A DNA stretch of 64,000 nucleotides from Bidens hawaiensis. Lineage: Eukaryota; Streptophyta; Magnoliopsida; Asterales; Asteraceae. Position numbers and translations under genes: made by a program. Position 1 is the first letter of the stretch. Every line of letters begins with the position of its first letter. This document shows positions 1 to 9,965 of the stretch, in pieces. The DNA lies in NCBI GenBank assembly GCA_021521415.1, contig JAIQDT010004989.1:124001-188000 (forward strand). Reading direction: 5' to 3'. Below the pieces are notes generated by a model, which was not told where the DNA came from, did no database searches, and saw only the letters and a list, made by a program, of their open reading frames with translations.

Positions 1-318
1 GAACCACGAGATTTGACCAAAACAATGACCGAGAACTGTAAGAACCGAGAACACTATTTTAGCCAGAAAACACTAAGGATCCGCGAGAACACCCAAAAGT
101 AAGTATGATCAGTTAGATTTGGTAACAAATTAACCCGGTATTTATGGAATTCAAATTATTTCCAAGATTAACAGATCGATGACCAAAATAGTAGCAATCT
201 TCTTCTCCGATCAAACAATCGCCGGAAAAACACAAAAAAACCACCGGAAAAAACTTATTCTCGAATCTTTGATATCACAATAACGATCCTGAATAAGGTC
301 TAAGGCTCTGATACCAAT
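1..318 (-). mobile_element. Ty1/copia-like element, start of internal region (rest off window)
   Basis: Reading on the minus strand, this is the untranslated leader that follows the 5' LTR at 319-706. It begins with an initiator-Met tRNA primer-binding site and then runs AT-rich with no ORF of note to the window edge. The gag-pol part would lie to the left of base 1, so lineage cannot be assigned. The superfamily call rests on the primer site and the short LTR; some gypsy elements use the same tRNA. Confidence 0.6.
304..316 (-). other. Primer-binding site, tRNA-iMet type
   Basis: The minus strand reads TGGTATCAGAGCC, complementary to the 3' end of plant initiator tRNA-Met. It begins two bases inside the end of the LTR at 319, the usual arrangement for priming minus-strand DNA synthesis. 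Confidence 0.85.
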
Positions 319-706
319 TGTAAGTCCCGAATCTGGATCACTACAATTATGATATCAATTTAACAAGTATAGGTGCGGAATACCGATACTTGGTGATTCA
401 AGAACACGAATGAACACAAGTAAGTAACACAAGATTGCTTCAAAACACACGTATATTAAGATACGTCGGGTGCTTAAGCACTTACAATACACAAGACTCA
501 AAAACCAGTTAATGAACAACCTTAACCCTATACATTATATCAACTATATTTAGGGAAGCCAACACACTGGCCCAGACAAACAAAAGCCCATCGAGAACAA
601 TAAGTGGTTCTCGGTTTACATAACAGCCCGTAGCCAAGCCCAATACAAGTTAAACTTAAATAGACTAAGTACAAACCAAATAAACTAGGCCCAACACCTA
701 CCGACA
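319..706 (-). mobile_element. 5' LTR of the copia-like element, inserted in the Athila 3' region
   Basis: About 388 bp. On the plus strand it opens TGTAAGTCCCG next to the primer site and closes at about CCGACA, so on the minus strand it starts TGTCGG and ends TTACA, with TG/CA ends. The right boundary is judged from the terminal CA and is less certain than the left one. Its neighbours are the copia leader on the left and the Athila 3' untranslated region on the right, so the copia element is nested in the Athila. Confidence 0.6.
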
Positions 707-1367
707 CATCCCAACTTTAACGCAAAAAGAAAACTACATTCAATGGACATTTTTCTTTAAAACTTTTTTTTTTCAACGAAAGAACAAAACAAAAAAAATT
801 TATTTATATTTATATATATATATTAATTTTTTTTTCCTACAACTAAGTAAAATAAATTCCCATCCCCACACTTAGAACGAAATCGTCCTCGATGAGAACA
901 AGGAAAAGAAATAAAAGTAAATAAAAATAAAACTTAAAGCAAAAAGTAAAATAGAGAACGGGTTACTCCCCTGGTTTAGATGCAGATTCTTCATCAGCTG
1001 TGTATCAATCGAACGACCGTATAGCATTTCATTCGCGGCCGCAACCTCGGGTGAACCAGTTCCAAAACGCCATCAGAGCTACCATGCGCATAATAATACC
1101 TGCAATAACTCAAACTCGCTCACATATAGTGGCGTACAAAACAGAAAACAAAAACATAAGAAATAAACATATTTTTGTATTTTGGTATTTTTTATTTATT
1201 TTTTTTTTTTTTAAATATTTAAATTTATTGTATTTTTATGTTTTTATAAATAACAAAACTAAAAAAAATAAAAACATATAATAAAGAAAATCAATATAAA
1301 CTCTACAACTCGGGCTGTCTCCCGAGTGATGCATACAACACGTCTACGCCTTTGTGAATGAGTCAAG
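707..1367 (-). other. Athila 3' untranslated region, non-coding
   Basis: AT-rich stretch with long A and T runs between the integrase end and the copia LTR. A purine tract on the minus strand near 860-880 (AGTGTGGGGATGGG) resembles the purine-rich motifs usual in Athila spacers. The short ORF readable on the plus strand at 1000-1281 is low complexity and I do not count it as a gene. Confidence 0.5.
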
Positions 1368-2624
1368 TTAGAACACCTCGACTGTCTGATCAGTTATTGG
1401 CTCTCCTATGTAGTGCTTCAATCTATGACCATTCACCTTAAACTTCCCGCTTTGATCTTGTATCTCAATGGTGCCATACGGGAATACCTCAATGACCGTG
1501 AACGGTCCCGACCATCGGGATTTCAACTTTCCGGTGAATAACCTCAACCGGGAGTTATACAGTAAGACCTTATCTCCACACTTGAACTGCTTATTACCCA
1601 AAAATTTTCTATCATACAGTTCCTTCGTGTGCTCCTTATACCTTAGTGATTGTCCATATGCGTGATCCCGTAGCTCCTCTAACTCATGTAACTAGGGGAA
1701 ACGATAACCCTCTGCGGCGGATCAATCAAGATTATCCCTCTGAAGGGTCCATGAAGCACGGTGTTCCAACTCATCAGGAAGATGACAGGCCTTCCCATAA
1801 ATCATCCGAAATGGTGCGGAACCATTCGGAGTCTTGTAGGCTGTACGGAAGGCCCACAAAGGGTCATCTAATTTGTCGGACCAATCCCGATGATTTGAAC
1901 CTACCTTTTTCTCGAGAATACGTTTTATTCCCCGGTTACTCACTTACCCCACTAGTCTGTGGGTGGTAGGCGGTCGCAAGCCGATGGGTGACCCCATAGC
2001 GCTGTAACACCTTATCTATCTGTGAGTTGCAGAAGTGAGTACCTCGATCACTAATCAAGGTTTCGGGACTCCAAAACAAGAAAATAGACTTTTTAGAAAA
2101 TGGACTACCACTCGGGCATAATTGGTGGGTAGAGCTTTGGCCTCAACCCACTTAGACACATAATCGACAGCCACGAGTATGTACTTGTTCCCACGCGAAG
2201 ATGGAAACGGTCCCATGAAAGCAATACCCCACACGACGAAAACCTCACAAACTTGAATAGCATTTTGGGGCATTTTGTATCGCGAAGAAATGTTGCCAAC
2301 ACGCTGACAAAGATCACAACTCTTAACGAACAAATGAGCATCCTTAAAGATAGACGGCCAGTAAAAACCAGAATCAAAGACTTTCTTCGCTGTAGAACTC
2401 ACACCGTGGTGACCTCCTGTTGGTCCCACATGACAATGGCTCAGAATCTGCCATCCTTCCTTGACATCTACACACCTCCTTATAAGCTGATCAGCACCAA
2501 TGCGGAAAAGATACGGGTCGTACCAAAAGTAAAATTTGGTGTCAGCAAAGAATTTCTTCTTTTGCTGGTAAGGCATCTTCGGGAGGCACCCGTCAGCGAG
2601 GTAGTTCGCGAAGTCAGCGAACAA
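1368..2624 (-). pseudogene. Athila integrase, broken
   Basis: Integrase inserts the cDNA copy into the chromosome. Three blocks are readable. 2055-2624 has the HHCC zinc domain (His near residues 63-73, Cys 103 and 106, then Q) and the core start [10 protein letters not shown]. 1722-1943 has the core end with [10 protein letters not shown] and [13 protein letters not shown]. 1368-1601 has the C-terminal domain with GDKVLLYNSRLRL and GKLKSRWSGPF. The family has Asp in WGIDFMGPFP; here it is Ala (codon 2220-2222), so the first catalytic acid is lost. Stops and frameshifts separate the blocks, so no full protein can be made. Confidence 0.85.
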
Positions 2625-2636
2625 TGGAAAACCTTC

Positions 2637-4305
2637 CTACTGTGCCGTAACAAACATCAGACTCTCCGTCGGAAAATGATTGTTAATCCTGACCCCTGAA
2701 TCTCCTAACTCAACTCCCTCTAGACGTGAAAGATGTTCAGCCGCCACATTCTCTGCCACCTTTTTATCAGGGATATTTATATCAGACTCTTGAAGCAACA
2801 GGATCCATCGGATAAGACGAGGCTTAGCATCCTGCTTGCTGAAAAGATATCGAATAGCAGCATGATCCGTGTAAACAATCATTTTGGACAGAACCAGATA
2901 AGACCTAAATTTGTCGAAAGCAAACACCATAGCAAAAATCTCTTTTTCGGTGGTGGTATAGCTCTCCTTACGCCATTTTAGGTCCGGATAGCGTCACTCA
3001 TCAACTCAAATGGTAACGACCAGTCGGGAGCAACCATGATCGGGGAGTTAATAAATTTATCTTTTAAAAGATCAAACGCCTCGATATACTACTCAGAAAA
3101 ACAAATGGAGCATCCTTTTCCAGAAGTTTGGTCATGGGCCTCGCAATTTTTGAAAAATCTTTGATGAACTGGCGGTAGAACCCGGCATGACCTAGAAAGC
3201 TACGAATGGATCTCACAGAAGTGGGCGGGGGAAGATTAGAAATAGTCTCGACCTTTGCGCGGTCAACCTCTATCCCCGCACTTGAAATCCGATGCCCCAG
3301 AACAATGCCCTCGCGCACCATGAAATGACAGTTTTCCCAGTTAAGGACTAGGTTGGTGTCGACACAACGAGATATCATCCTCTCAAGATTAGACAATAAA
3401 TGATCGTAGGAACTCCCAAATACGGAAAAATTATCCATGAATACCTCCATGGATTCCTCGATCATATCATGGAAAATGGCCACCATAGACCTCTGGAATG
3501 TGGCCGGAGCGTTACACAGTCCGAACGGCATACGTTAATAGGCAAACGTTCCGTAAGGGCAGGTAAAAGTGGTTTTCTCCTGGTCGTCAGGAGCTATAGG
3601 AACCTGGAAGTACCCGGAGAAACCATCTAAGGAGCAGTAGTACTGCTGACCTACTAAACGCTCTAACATTTGATCAATGAAGGGTAAAGGCAAGTGGCCT
3701 TTCCTGGTGACATCATTTATTCTGCGATAGTCGATGCAGAATTGCTATCCCGTCACAGTCCTAGTGGGGATAAGCTCGTTCCTCTTATTGGTGACGACAG
3801 TCATGCCACCCTAATTAAAAACCACCTGGACTGGACTCACCCAAGCACTATCAGAAATGGGGAAAATGATCCCCGCGTCAAGGAGTTTAATGATATCCTT
3901 CTTCATGACCTCTTGCATTTTCAGATTAAGCCGTCGTTGCGGCTGAACGACAGTTTTGAAATTCTACTCCATGAGGATTTTATGAGTGCAAAACGAAGGG
4001 TTGATACACTTAATGTCGATAATCTTCCATGAAATAGCATCTTTGTGCTCTCGTAGCACCCTCAACAACTTCTCCTTCTCGACCTCCTTCAAAGCAGATG
4101 CAATGATAACCGGCAGCTTCCTCTCTTCATCTAAAAACGCATACTCAAGGTGGGCAGGGAAATCCTTAATCTCTAAGGAAGAAGGAGGATTTTCGACCGA
4201 AGGTCGGTCCATAGGATCGTCTCGTACGATCTCAGCAGACACGCCAGATTCGGGGGTATGCGACTCGGTGTCGTCATCTAAGGATTGATTAGTCATGGAA
4301 ACCAC
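2637..4305 (-). pseudogene. Athila reverse transcriptase and RNase H, broken
   Basis: Copies the RNA genome into DNA and removes the RNA strand. The N-terminal part at 3964-4305 leads into RT. The block near 3720-3790 reads ELIPTRTVTG, a stop, then QFCIDYRRINDVTRKGHLPL, where related elements have Trp at the stop (TGG to TAG). 3064-3531 gives MPFGLCNAPATFQ, then FMDNFSVFG, then FLGHAGFYRQFIKDFS. The active-site Asp-Asp is Asp-Asn here (codon 3430-3432). 2637-2930 is RNase H with YTDHAAIRYLFSKQDAKPRL. The element cannot be autonomous. Confidence 0.85.
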
Positions 4306-4523
4306 CTCAATCTCTGGAATCTCCCTGTCGAGAATCTGGGTGTCGGAGGCAGATCCTCCATAGATTTCGCTGAGAAACTCCTGACATGCTCCATGATGGT
4401 ATCAATGAACTATAAGGAGTCATCAGCATACTTGAGGTGTTTCAGTGACTGTCGAACATCAAAGGTGATGTTCTCAACCCCAACTATTAAGATCCACTTA
4501 CCCTCGCAAACATCGATCAACGC
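4306..4523 (-). other. Athila pol spacer between protease and RT, frames broken
   Basis: Lies between the readable protease block and the start of the RT block. The usual polyprotein linker would be here, but no frame stays open and no domain is visible. Confidence 0.5.
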
Positions 4524-4958
4524 CTATGCAGTGGCAAGGAATGGTCGGCCCAAGATAAGTGGGACACTATCGTCATTGTTCATGTCTAAGATGACAAAGT
4601 CCACCGAGAAGATGAACTTGTCGACATGAACAAGCATGTTCTCAACCACCCCTCGGGGGTATTTCACAGTACGATCAGCAAGCTGGATACTCATACGGGT
4701 AGTACGTGGTTCGCCTAGACCCAACTTGCGATACATGAAATACGACATGAGATTAATACTGGCACCAGTCAGTGCATGAACAACTGTATTATCACTCAAG
4801 ATGCAGGGAATCTTGAAACTCCCAGAATCGAACATCTTTTCTGGTAACTTTCTCTGCAAGAAGACAGAGCAACTAGCACTCAGAGGGATGGAAGAGACTT
4901 CAGCTAACTTCTCTTTATTCAAAAGGATATCCTTAAGGAACTTGGCATATTTCGGCAT
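4524..4958 (-). pseudogene. Athila aspartic protease domain, catalytic Asp missing
   Basis: About 144 codons of the retropepsin-like domain that would cut the Gag-Pol precursor. The flap and fold motifs are present: IPCILSDNTVVHALTGASIN near residues 50-69, and the C-terminal VPLILGRPFLATA near 132-144. In Athila proteases the active site reads DLGAS; here the same place reads LTGAS (residues 63-67), so the catalytic Asp is replaced by Leu. The copy is therefore inactive even where the frame is open. Confidence 0.75.
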
Positions 4959-5532
4959 TTGCGTGAGTGCCTCAAGGAATGGAATGTTAAGATGAAGTTG
5001 CTTTAAAAGATCAAAAATTTGGAGTTCTGCTCCTCGTCTCTGTCCCTACGGACTCTCCCGGGATATGGGAGTCTAGGTTTGTAGACTCTCGATGGTGTGT
5101 TGGGTAATGGCTGGTTCTCGGCCTAGGCTGTACTTTCTGGGCTGCGCCTCTGATGCACCTTGGCTGGTGGAGACTCCAACTGAATCTCCTCGTCTATCTG
5201 CTCCTCTACATCTACCGCAGGCTCGTCAACGACTCCTCTCGCCGCCTCCTGAATCACGGGCTCGCTACGTGCCCCTGCACCGCTCCTCGTCATCACAGCC
5301 TTCGCGAACGCCTTCGGATTTTGTTCGGTATTACTTGGAAGTGTTCCTTACGACCTCTCATTTACACGACTTGCTATCTCTCCCATCTGCCGCTCAAGAT
5401 TTTGAATCGACGCTCCTTGATTTCTCATGAATGACTCGTGCTCCCGAAATTTCTCTTGAGTATCTTTGTGACGGGACTCCCCATGAGTCATAAGCTGCGA
5501 TAGCATCTATGTTTGTTGTGCCATCATCTCCT
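4959..5532 (-). other. Athila gag-protease linker, degenerate
   Basis: On the minus strand this is rich in Glu, Arg and Pro codons, as gag-PR linkers often are, but the frame shifts several times. The plus-strand ORFs at 5092-5434 are shadows rich in Pro, Leu and Ser. Confidence 0.45.
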
Positions 5533-6600
5533 CTAACGTGAGCTTCTTCTTTCCACTACTCGTTCCCTCACCAGAATCCTGGAATAGGCTCTGACGCTGC
5601 TGGAAGCCGGACTGATTTCCGTTCCTCCAATTGGAATTTTGGTTACCTCTCCACCCCGAATTATAAGAATTGAAAGAGTTTGATTTCGGTTTGGATTATT
5701 AACAAAGTCGACTGCCTCCTCCTGGAAACCTACGGGGCACTGAACGGTATCATGCCCCCCTCTACAGATCTCGCATAACTTACTTTTCACCTGCAGGTCC
5801 TTCATGATCTTTGCCAACGCCTCAACCTGTGCTGCAAGTGCGGTGCTCGTGTCGACCGAGTGTATGTCGCGTGATAAGGAGTCGACGGTCTTGGTACTCT
5901 TAGCTGGTGGTCGCTGGTATCCACACATGGCTAACCCGTTAAACAAGTCAATGCACTCATCCGTATCCTTCGTTGTCAATAGGTTACCTCCCGCAGCAGT
6001 GTCGAGCATACTCTGAGTCGCGTACGTCACTCCGTTATAGAATTTCTCAACAACTGCCCAGTCTTGTAGGCCGCGGTTCGGACATAAAGCAAATAGATTT
6101 TTAAATCTCTCCCACGCCTTGTAAAAGCTCTCGGAGTCCTCCATCTGGAAAGAATGAATTTTGTTGCGCAAACGAGCGGCCTTAGCCGGAGGATCGTATT
6201 TCTCAAGAAATTGGGTCTTCATGGAAGCCCAAGTAGCAATGGATCCCTGTGGGAGGCACTCAAGCCACAGACTCGCATGATCAACGAGTGAGAATGGAAA
6301 GATGCGGTGTTTGATGGCGTCTTCGGATACGCTGGCAAGATGAAACGTGTCGCAGATTCGTGTAATGCGAGTGAGATGAGCATGTGGTTTCTCATGGAGC
6401 TACCCGTGAAATTGAGCAGAATGAGAAATCGTGTTCAGAATATTAGATCGAATCTGCCAAGTCGTGAGAACTCTGATAGCTGGTGGAACAATGTTGGATC
6501 TCGCGCCAGCGTCGACCGGACGGGCCCAGTCTGCAACTGCCCTCCTCAGTGGTGGATTCGCGCCGCCCATAATCATATCCCTAATGACGGGTTAAGAAAA
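5533..6600 (-). pseudogene. Athila gag, broken by an in-frame stop
   Basis: Gag forms the virus-like particle and binds the RNA. The N-terminal part at about 6400-6600 reads PPLRRAVADWARP and ends in an in-frame TAG near 6403. The same frame continues with KHRIFPFSLVDHASLWLECL, the conserved gypsy gag core, then MKTQFLEKYDPPAKAARLRN (from 6222) and FYKAWERFKNLFALCPNRGL. A Cys-rich patch CEICRGGHDTVQC near residue 150 is a zinc-knuckle (CCHC). Apart from the stop and a disrupted C-terminus the domain order is normal. Confidence 0.8.
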
Positions 6601-6875
6601 AGTTGGAGAAGAGAATGTATTACCGACGGACGTAGATGAACTGGAAGACGGTTTTGTACGAAGTCTCTCACGAAGCTCTCTCTCTCCGTTTCGGAAAATC
6701 CTTCGATTTCTGGTGGTCCTAGAGATCGAGTACATCGCATATAACTATTAAAATAAACAAAGTAAACTAAATTTAGCTAAACTATTTTAAACTAACAAAC
6801 AAAACAAATAAGAAAAACAAGTAGTAAACAAGGTAAGTCCTAACTCGAGTCGCTCTCAATACACCTCTAACCGTG
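6601..6875 (-). other. Athila untranslated leader
   Basis: Lies between the primer-binding site and gag on the minus strand. It has no long ORF and is AT-rich near 6740-6830, as expected for the 5' leader of an LTR element. Confidence 0.5.
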
Positions 6876-6893
6876 TCCCCGGGAACGGCGCCA
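6876..6893 (-). other. Primer-binding site, tRNA-Asp type
   Basis: The minus strand reads TGGCGCCGTTCCCGGGGA. This matches the complement of the 3' end of plant tRNA-Asp except for one base (C for G at position 11). It sits six bases inside the LTR end at 6900 and supports the Athila call independently of the proteins. Confidence 0.85.
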
Positions 6894-6899
6894 AAAACT

Positions 6900-8233
6900 T
6901 GATGTGTGTATAATGATGCTCTCATAACTAAGCTTTAAATTTATTAAACAAAAAACCTAACGAATCCATACACAACCGGCAAGTGTACCGATCACTAATA
7001 GTATACACCTAAGGAAGTCCGAGTGTCGAACACAAGGACACGTGAAAACGTACTTAATACATAACCCTAACAAGACTCACCTAAGAATAATATATTTTAA
7101 ATGATTTTTAATTATTAAGTACTTAACCTAACTTAAATTATCTTAAAAGACTTAAATTAAGAACACTTGATGAAACTTTGAGAATATGATTTATCAATGG
7201 GAAAAACGTCTACCTAGGTAAGAATTCTATTGAAGGTATAATAAGCTAATGGATTGTAGAATCTCACGACACCGGTTCCTAAGGATGACACAACTAAGGT
7301 TCACTCAAGAAAGTTAGATCACCTTTCGGTCTCACTAACAAACCCTAACCTACCCTTAATTGATTTTAAGAACAAAACCGGGTAACGAATTGTTAAAGTG
7401 TTCTAATGTCGACTCTCCTCTCGGTCTCACCGACACACTCCCCTAATGGAGACGAATACTACGCAAATAAGTATAGAGGAACAATTTAGTTTAACTTAAA
7501 CTAGGTCAACTAATCGCTCACAAACCCAAACCATACAAGAACCAAACCCGCTCTCGCGCAATCCTAATCCTAACAAGTAAAAGCTATGAGATGACCCTAC
7601 TTCCTATCACCTCTCGGTCTCCAAGAAGGTGCCTACCCGCTAATTTTAACTAATTAATGTACCCAACTAAACCCTACAATTGTACACCCCGCAAACAATC
7701 TCTAAACACAAAGTAAAGAATTTAAACAAGCTAAAATCAACTAAAACCGATTCAATCAATCAAAGCAAGAAGTAATTGAGTATTATTAATCAATTCACAG
7801 CCACTAATCACAACCTAATTCAATGTTAAACCAACATTTTCATTAACAATTCAAGCCATGATGATCAACAATCCATAAAACTCACTAAAACCTAACAATA
7901 TTCATAAAACCTTGGTAGAACTAACAAGTTTAGCTACACATTAATTTTGGATAGTAGCCATACATCAAAGTATACATCATATAAACTCAACATAAAAATA
8001 AGTAAAATCATTCAAGAAGCAATCTCAATCAAACACAAGTCAATCTTCAAGTTACTTGCAAAACAATTCAAAGTAAAAGATCAAATCAACTAGTTAAGTA
8101 TCTTGAACAAAAACACAAAGTTTATAGATGTTTACTATCAATTTATGGCTGAGATTTATGATGAGAAACGACCCCAAGCTGCTGTCCCGAAACCCTTTAC
8201 TGTTCTTCTTTTTTCCTTTGCTTCAAAAGAACC

Positions 8234-8269
<36 letters not shown>

Positions 8270-8785
8270 GTATATTCTTCTCTTAAAATTCTCCCGATCG
8301 GAACTTGAGATTGGGTTTGTGTTTTATGTATTTATTTGTTCTTTGATGTTGCTCATGTGGGATTAAAATCCCAGCCACACAAAACCCAAAATAAGCCTTT
8401 GTCTCTTTAAAACCAACACAATACTAGCCACACAAATCCAAAGATTACAATCAACTACTATTCTTCTTCTTGCTTCTCCTCCAATCGCAACCAGATTAGG
8501 GGATGTTAGGGTTTTATTTTTCTGTTGATTAATAATATAATGCATGTAAGACTTTGAACTTGTGGGATTGGGTCGTGCCTTGACTTGTAGTATTAAAACT
8601 TGACCAAATAAGCCCCTAGAGTCTTCAAATTTAACTCTTTTTTCCATCAACTTTCATAACCTACAAGTAACATTCAATCTTTGTAAATTAAGCAAAAACC
8701 ACCCATAACTATTATTAATTAAACAATTAAGCAATTAAAACATGATAAAACGATACGGAAAGTAAGTGTGTTTTACAACACATCA
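6900..8785 (-). mobile_element. 5' LTR of the Athila element (1886 bp)
   Basis: Starts TGATGTGTG beside the primer site and ends ACACATCA at 8785, a perfect 8-bp terminal inverted repeat (TGATGTGT/ACACATCA). The length suits Athila LTRs. It contains a TA-rich microsatellite at about 8227-8272. No coding sequence is supported inside it. The five bases after it, TAAGG, would be the TSD, but the partner lies off the window. Confidence 0.8.
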
Positions 8786-9965
8786 TAAGGTAAAGGTTCA
8801 GTAAAGAAAACCATCTGGTTTGCTTCAGCAACTAGCAATCCCAATGGGTAAATGGGAACAAATATCCATGGATTTCATAACCAAATTACCTAAGACTTCT
8901 AATGGATGTGATATCATTTAGGTAATAGTAGATCGTCTGACAAAATCAACACATTTCATATCCATTTGCGTGTCTAATAAGATGGATAGATTAGCTCGGA
9001 TTTATATTAAGAAAATTGTCGCCCTACATGGGGTACCAATTTCTATTATATCGGAATGTGATGCTCGATTTTCTTCAAAATTCTGGCAATCATTACAAAA
9101 AGTGTTGGGTACACGCCTAGACATGAGTACAACTTACCATCTGCAAACTGATGGTCAGAGGGAACGAACAATACAGACTTTGGAAGATATGCTTTGAGCC
9201 ATCGCCATCGATTTTATCAAGAATTGGGAAACTCACTTACGTTTAGTTGAGTTTTTCTATAATAATGGTTACCACACGATTATAAAAGTGGCACCTTTTG
9301 AAGCTTTGTACGGGAAAAAGTGTCGATCACCACTCTGTTGGGCAGGAGTCGGTGAAAGCCAGCTAACTGGACCCGAGATAGTCCACGAAACGAATGAACG
9401 AATTGTGCAAATCATAAATCGTATAGCAGCAGCCCGAGATCGCCAAATGAGTTACGCTGATAAACATAGGAAACCGCTAGAATTCGAAGTTGGAGACAAC
9501 GTACATTTGAAAGTATCACCTTGGAAAGGTGTTATTTGTTTTGGGAAACGTGGAAAACCGAACCGCGCTATGTAGGACAATTCGAAATTATTAAACAAAT
9601 TGGCCCTGTGGCATATAGATTGAAATTACCAGAACAACTCAGTGGATTACACAACATTTTCCATGTGTCGAACCTTAAGAAGTGTTTGGCAGACAAAACT
9701 CTCAAAGTTCCTTTAAAGGAATTAGATATTGATAAAAAATTACAATTGGTAGAGGAACCTATTAAAATTATGGTTAGGGAAGTATAAACCCGAAGGCACA
9801 ACAAAAACCTGATTGTTCATGTTCGTTGGAACTCGAAACATGGACCGGAGTTCACGTGGGAGCGCGAGGATCAGATGAAACAAAAGTATCCTCACTTATT
9901 CAAACCCAAGGATAAACCTTAGGTACGACCTAAATTTCGAGACAAAATTTATTTTAACAAGGGGA
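8786..9965 (+). pseudogene. Tekay-type chromovirus pol: integrase core to chromodomain, broken
   Basis: Left end of a plus-strand Ty3/gypsy pol cut by the Athila at 8785. In order: GKWEQISMDFITKLPKTSNG with the first catalytic Asp (about 8844-8903); [14 protein letters not shown], where the second Asp site of the family (SDRD) reads [18 protein letters not shown] with the catalytic Glu; a TGA stop; [33 protein letters not shown]; a frameshift at about 9560; [35 protein letters not shown]. The C-terminal piece near 9820-9900 reads HVRWNSKHGPEFTWEREDQM, a Tekay chromodomain. Confidence 0.85.

Larger units (their letters stand above)
707..8785 (-). mobile_element. Athila-type Ty3/gypsy retrotransposon, 3' LTR off window
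   Basis: Minus-strand element with the order LTR (6900-8785), tRNA-Asp primer site, gag, protease, RT, RNase H and integrase, which is the Ty3/gypsy order. The RT and IN sequences are of the Athila type, with the long spacer between integrase and 3' LTR and the LTR of nearly 2 kb that this lineage has. Its 3' end is cut by the copia LTR at 319-706. The right edge abuts Tekay pol sequence at 8786, so this element inserted into a Tekay element. All reading frames are damaged. Confidence 0.85.

Noticed and set aside
1000..1281. Plus-strand ORF of 93 codons
   Set aside because: It runs into a T/A-rich tract (Phe and Lys runs) in the Athila 3' spacer.
5092..5434. Plus-strand ORFs rich in Pro, Leu and Ser
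   Set aside because: They are the complement of the Athila gag-protease linker and have no domain of their own.
8786..8790. TAAGG as a confirmed TSD of the Athila
   Set aside because: The other end of the element is outside the window, so the duplication cannot be shown.
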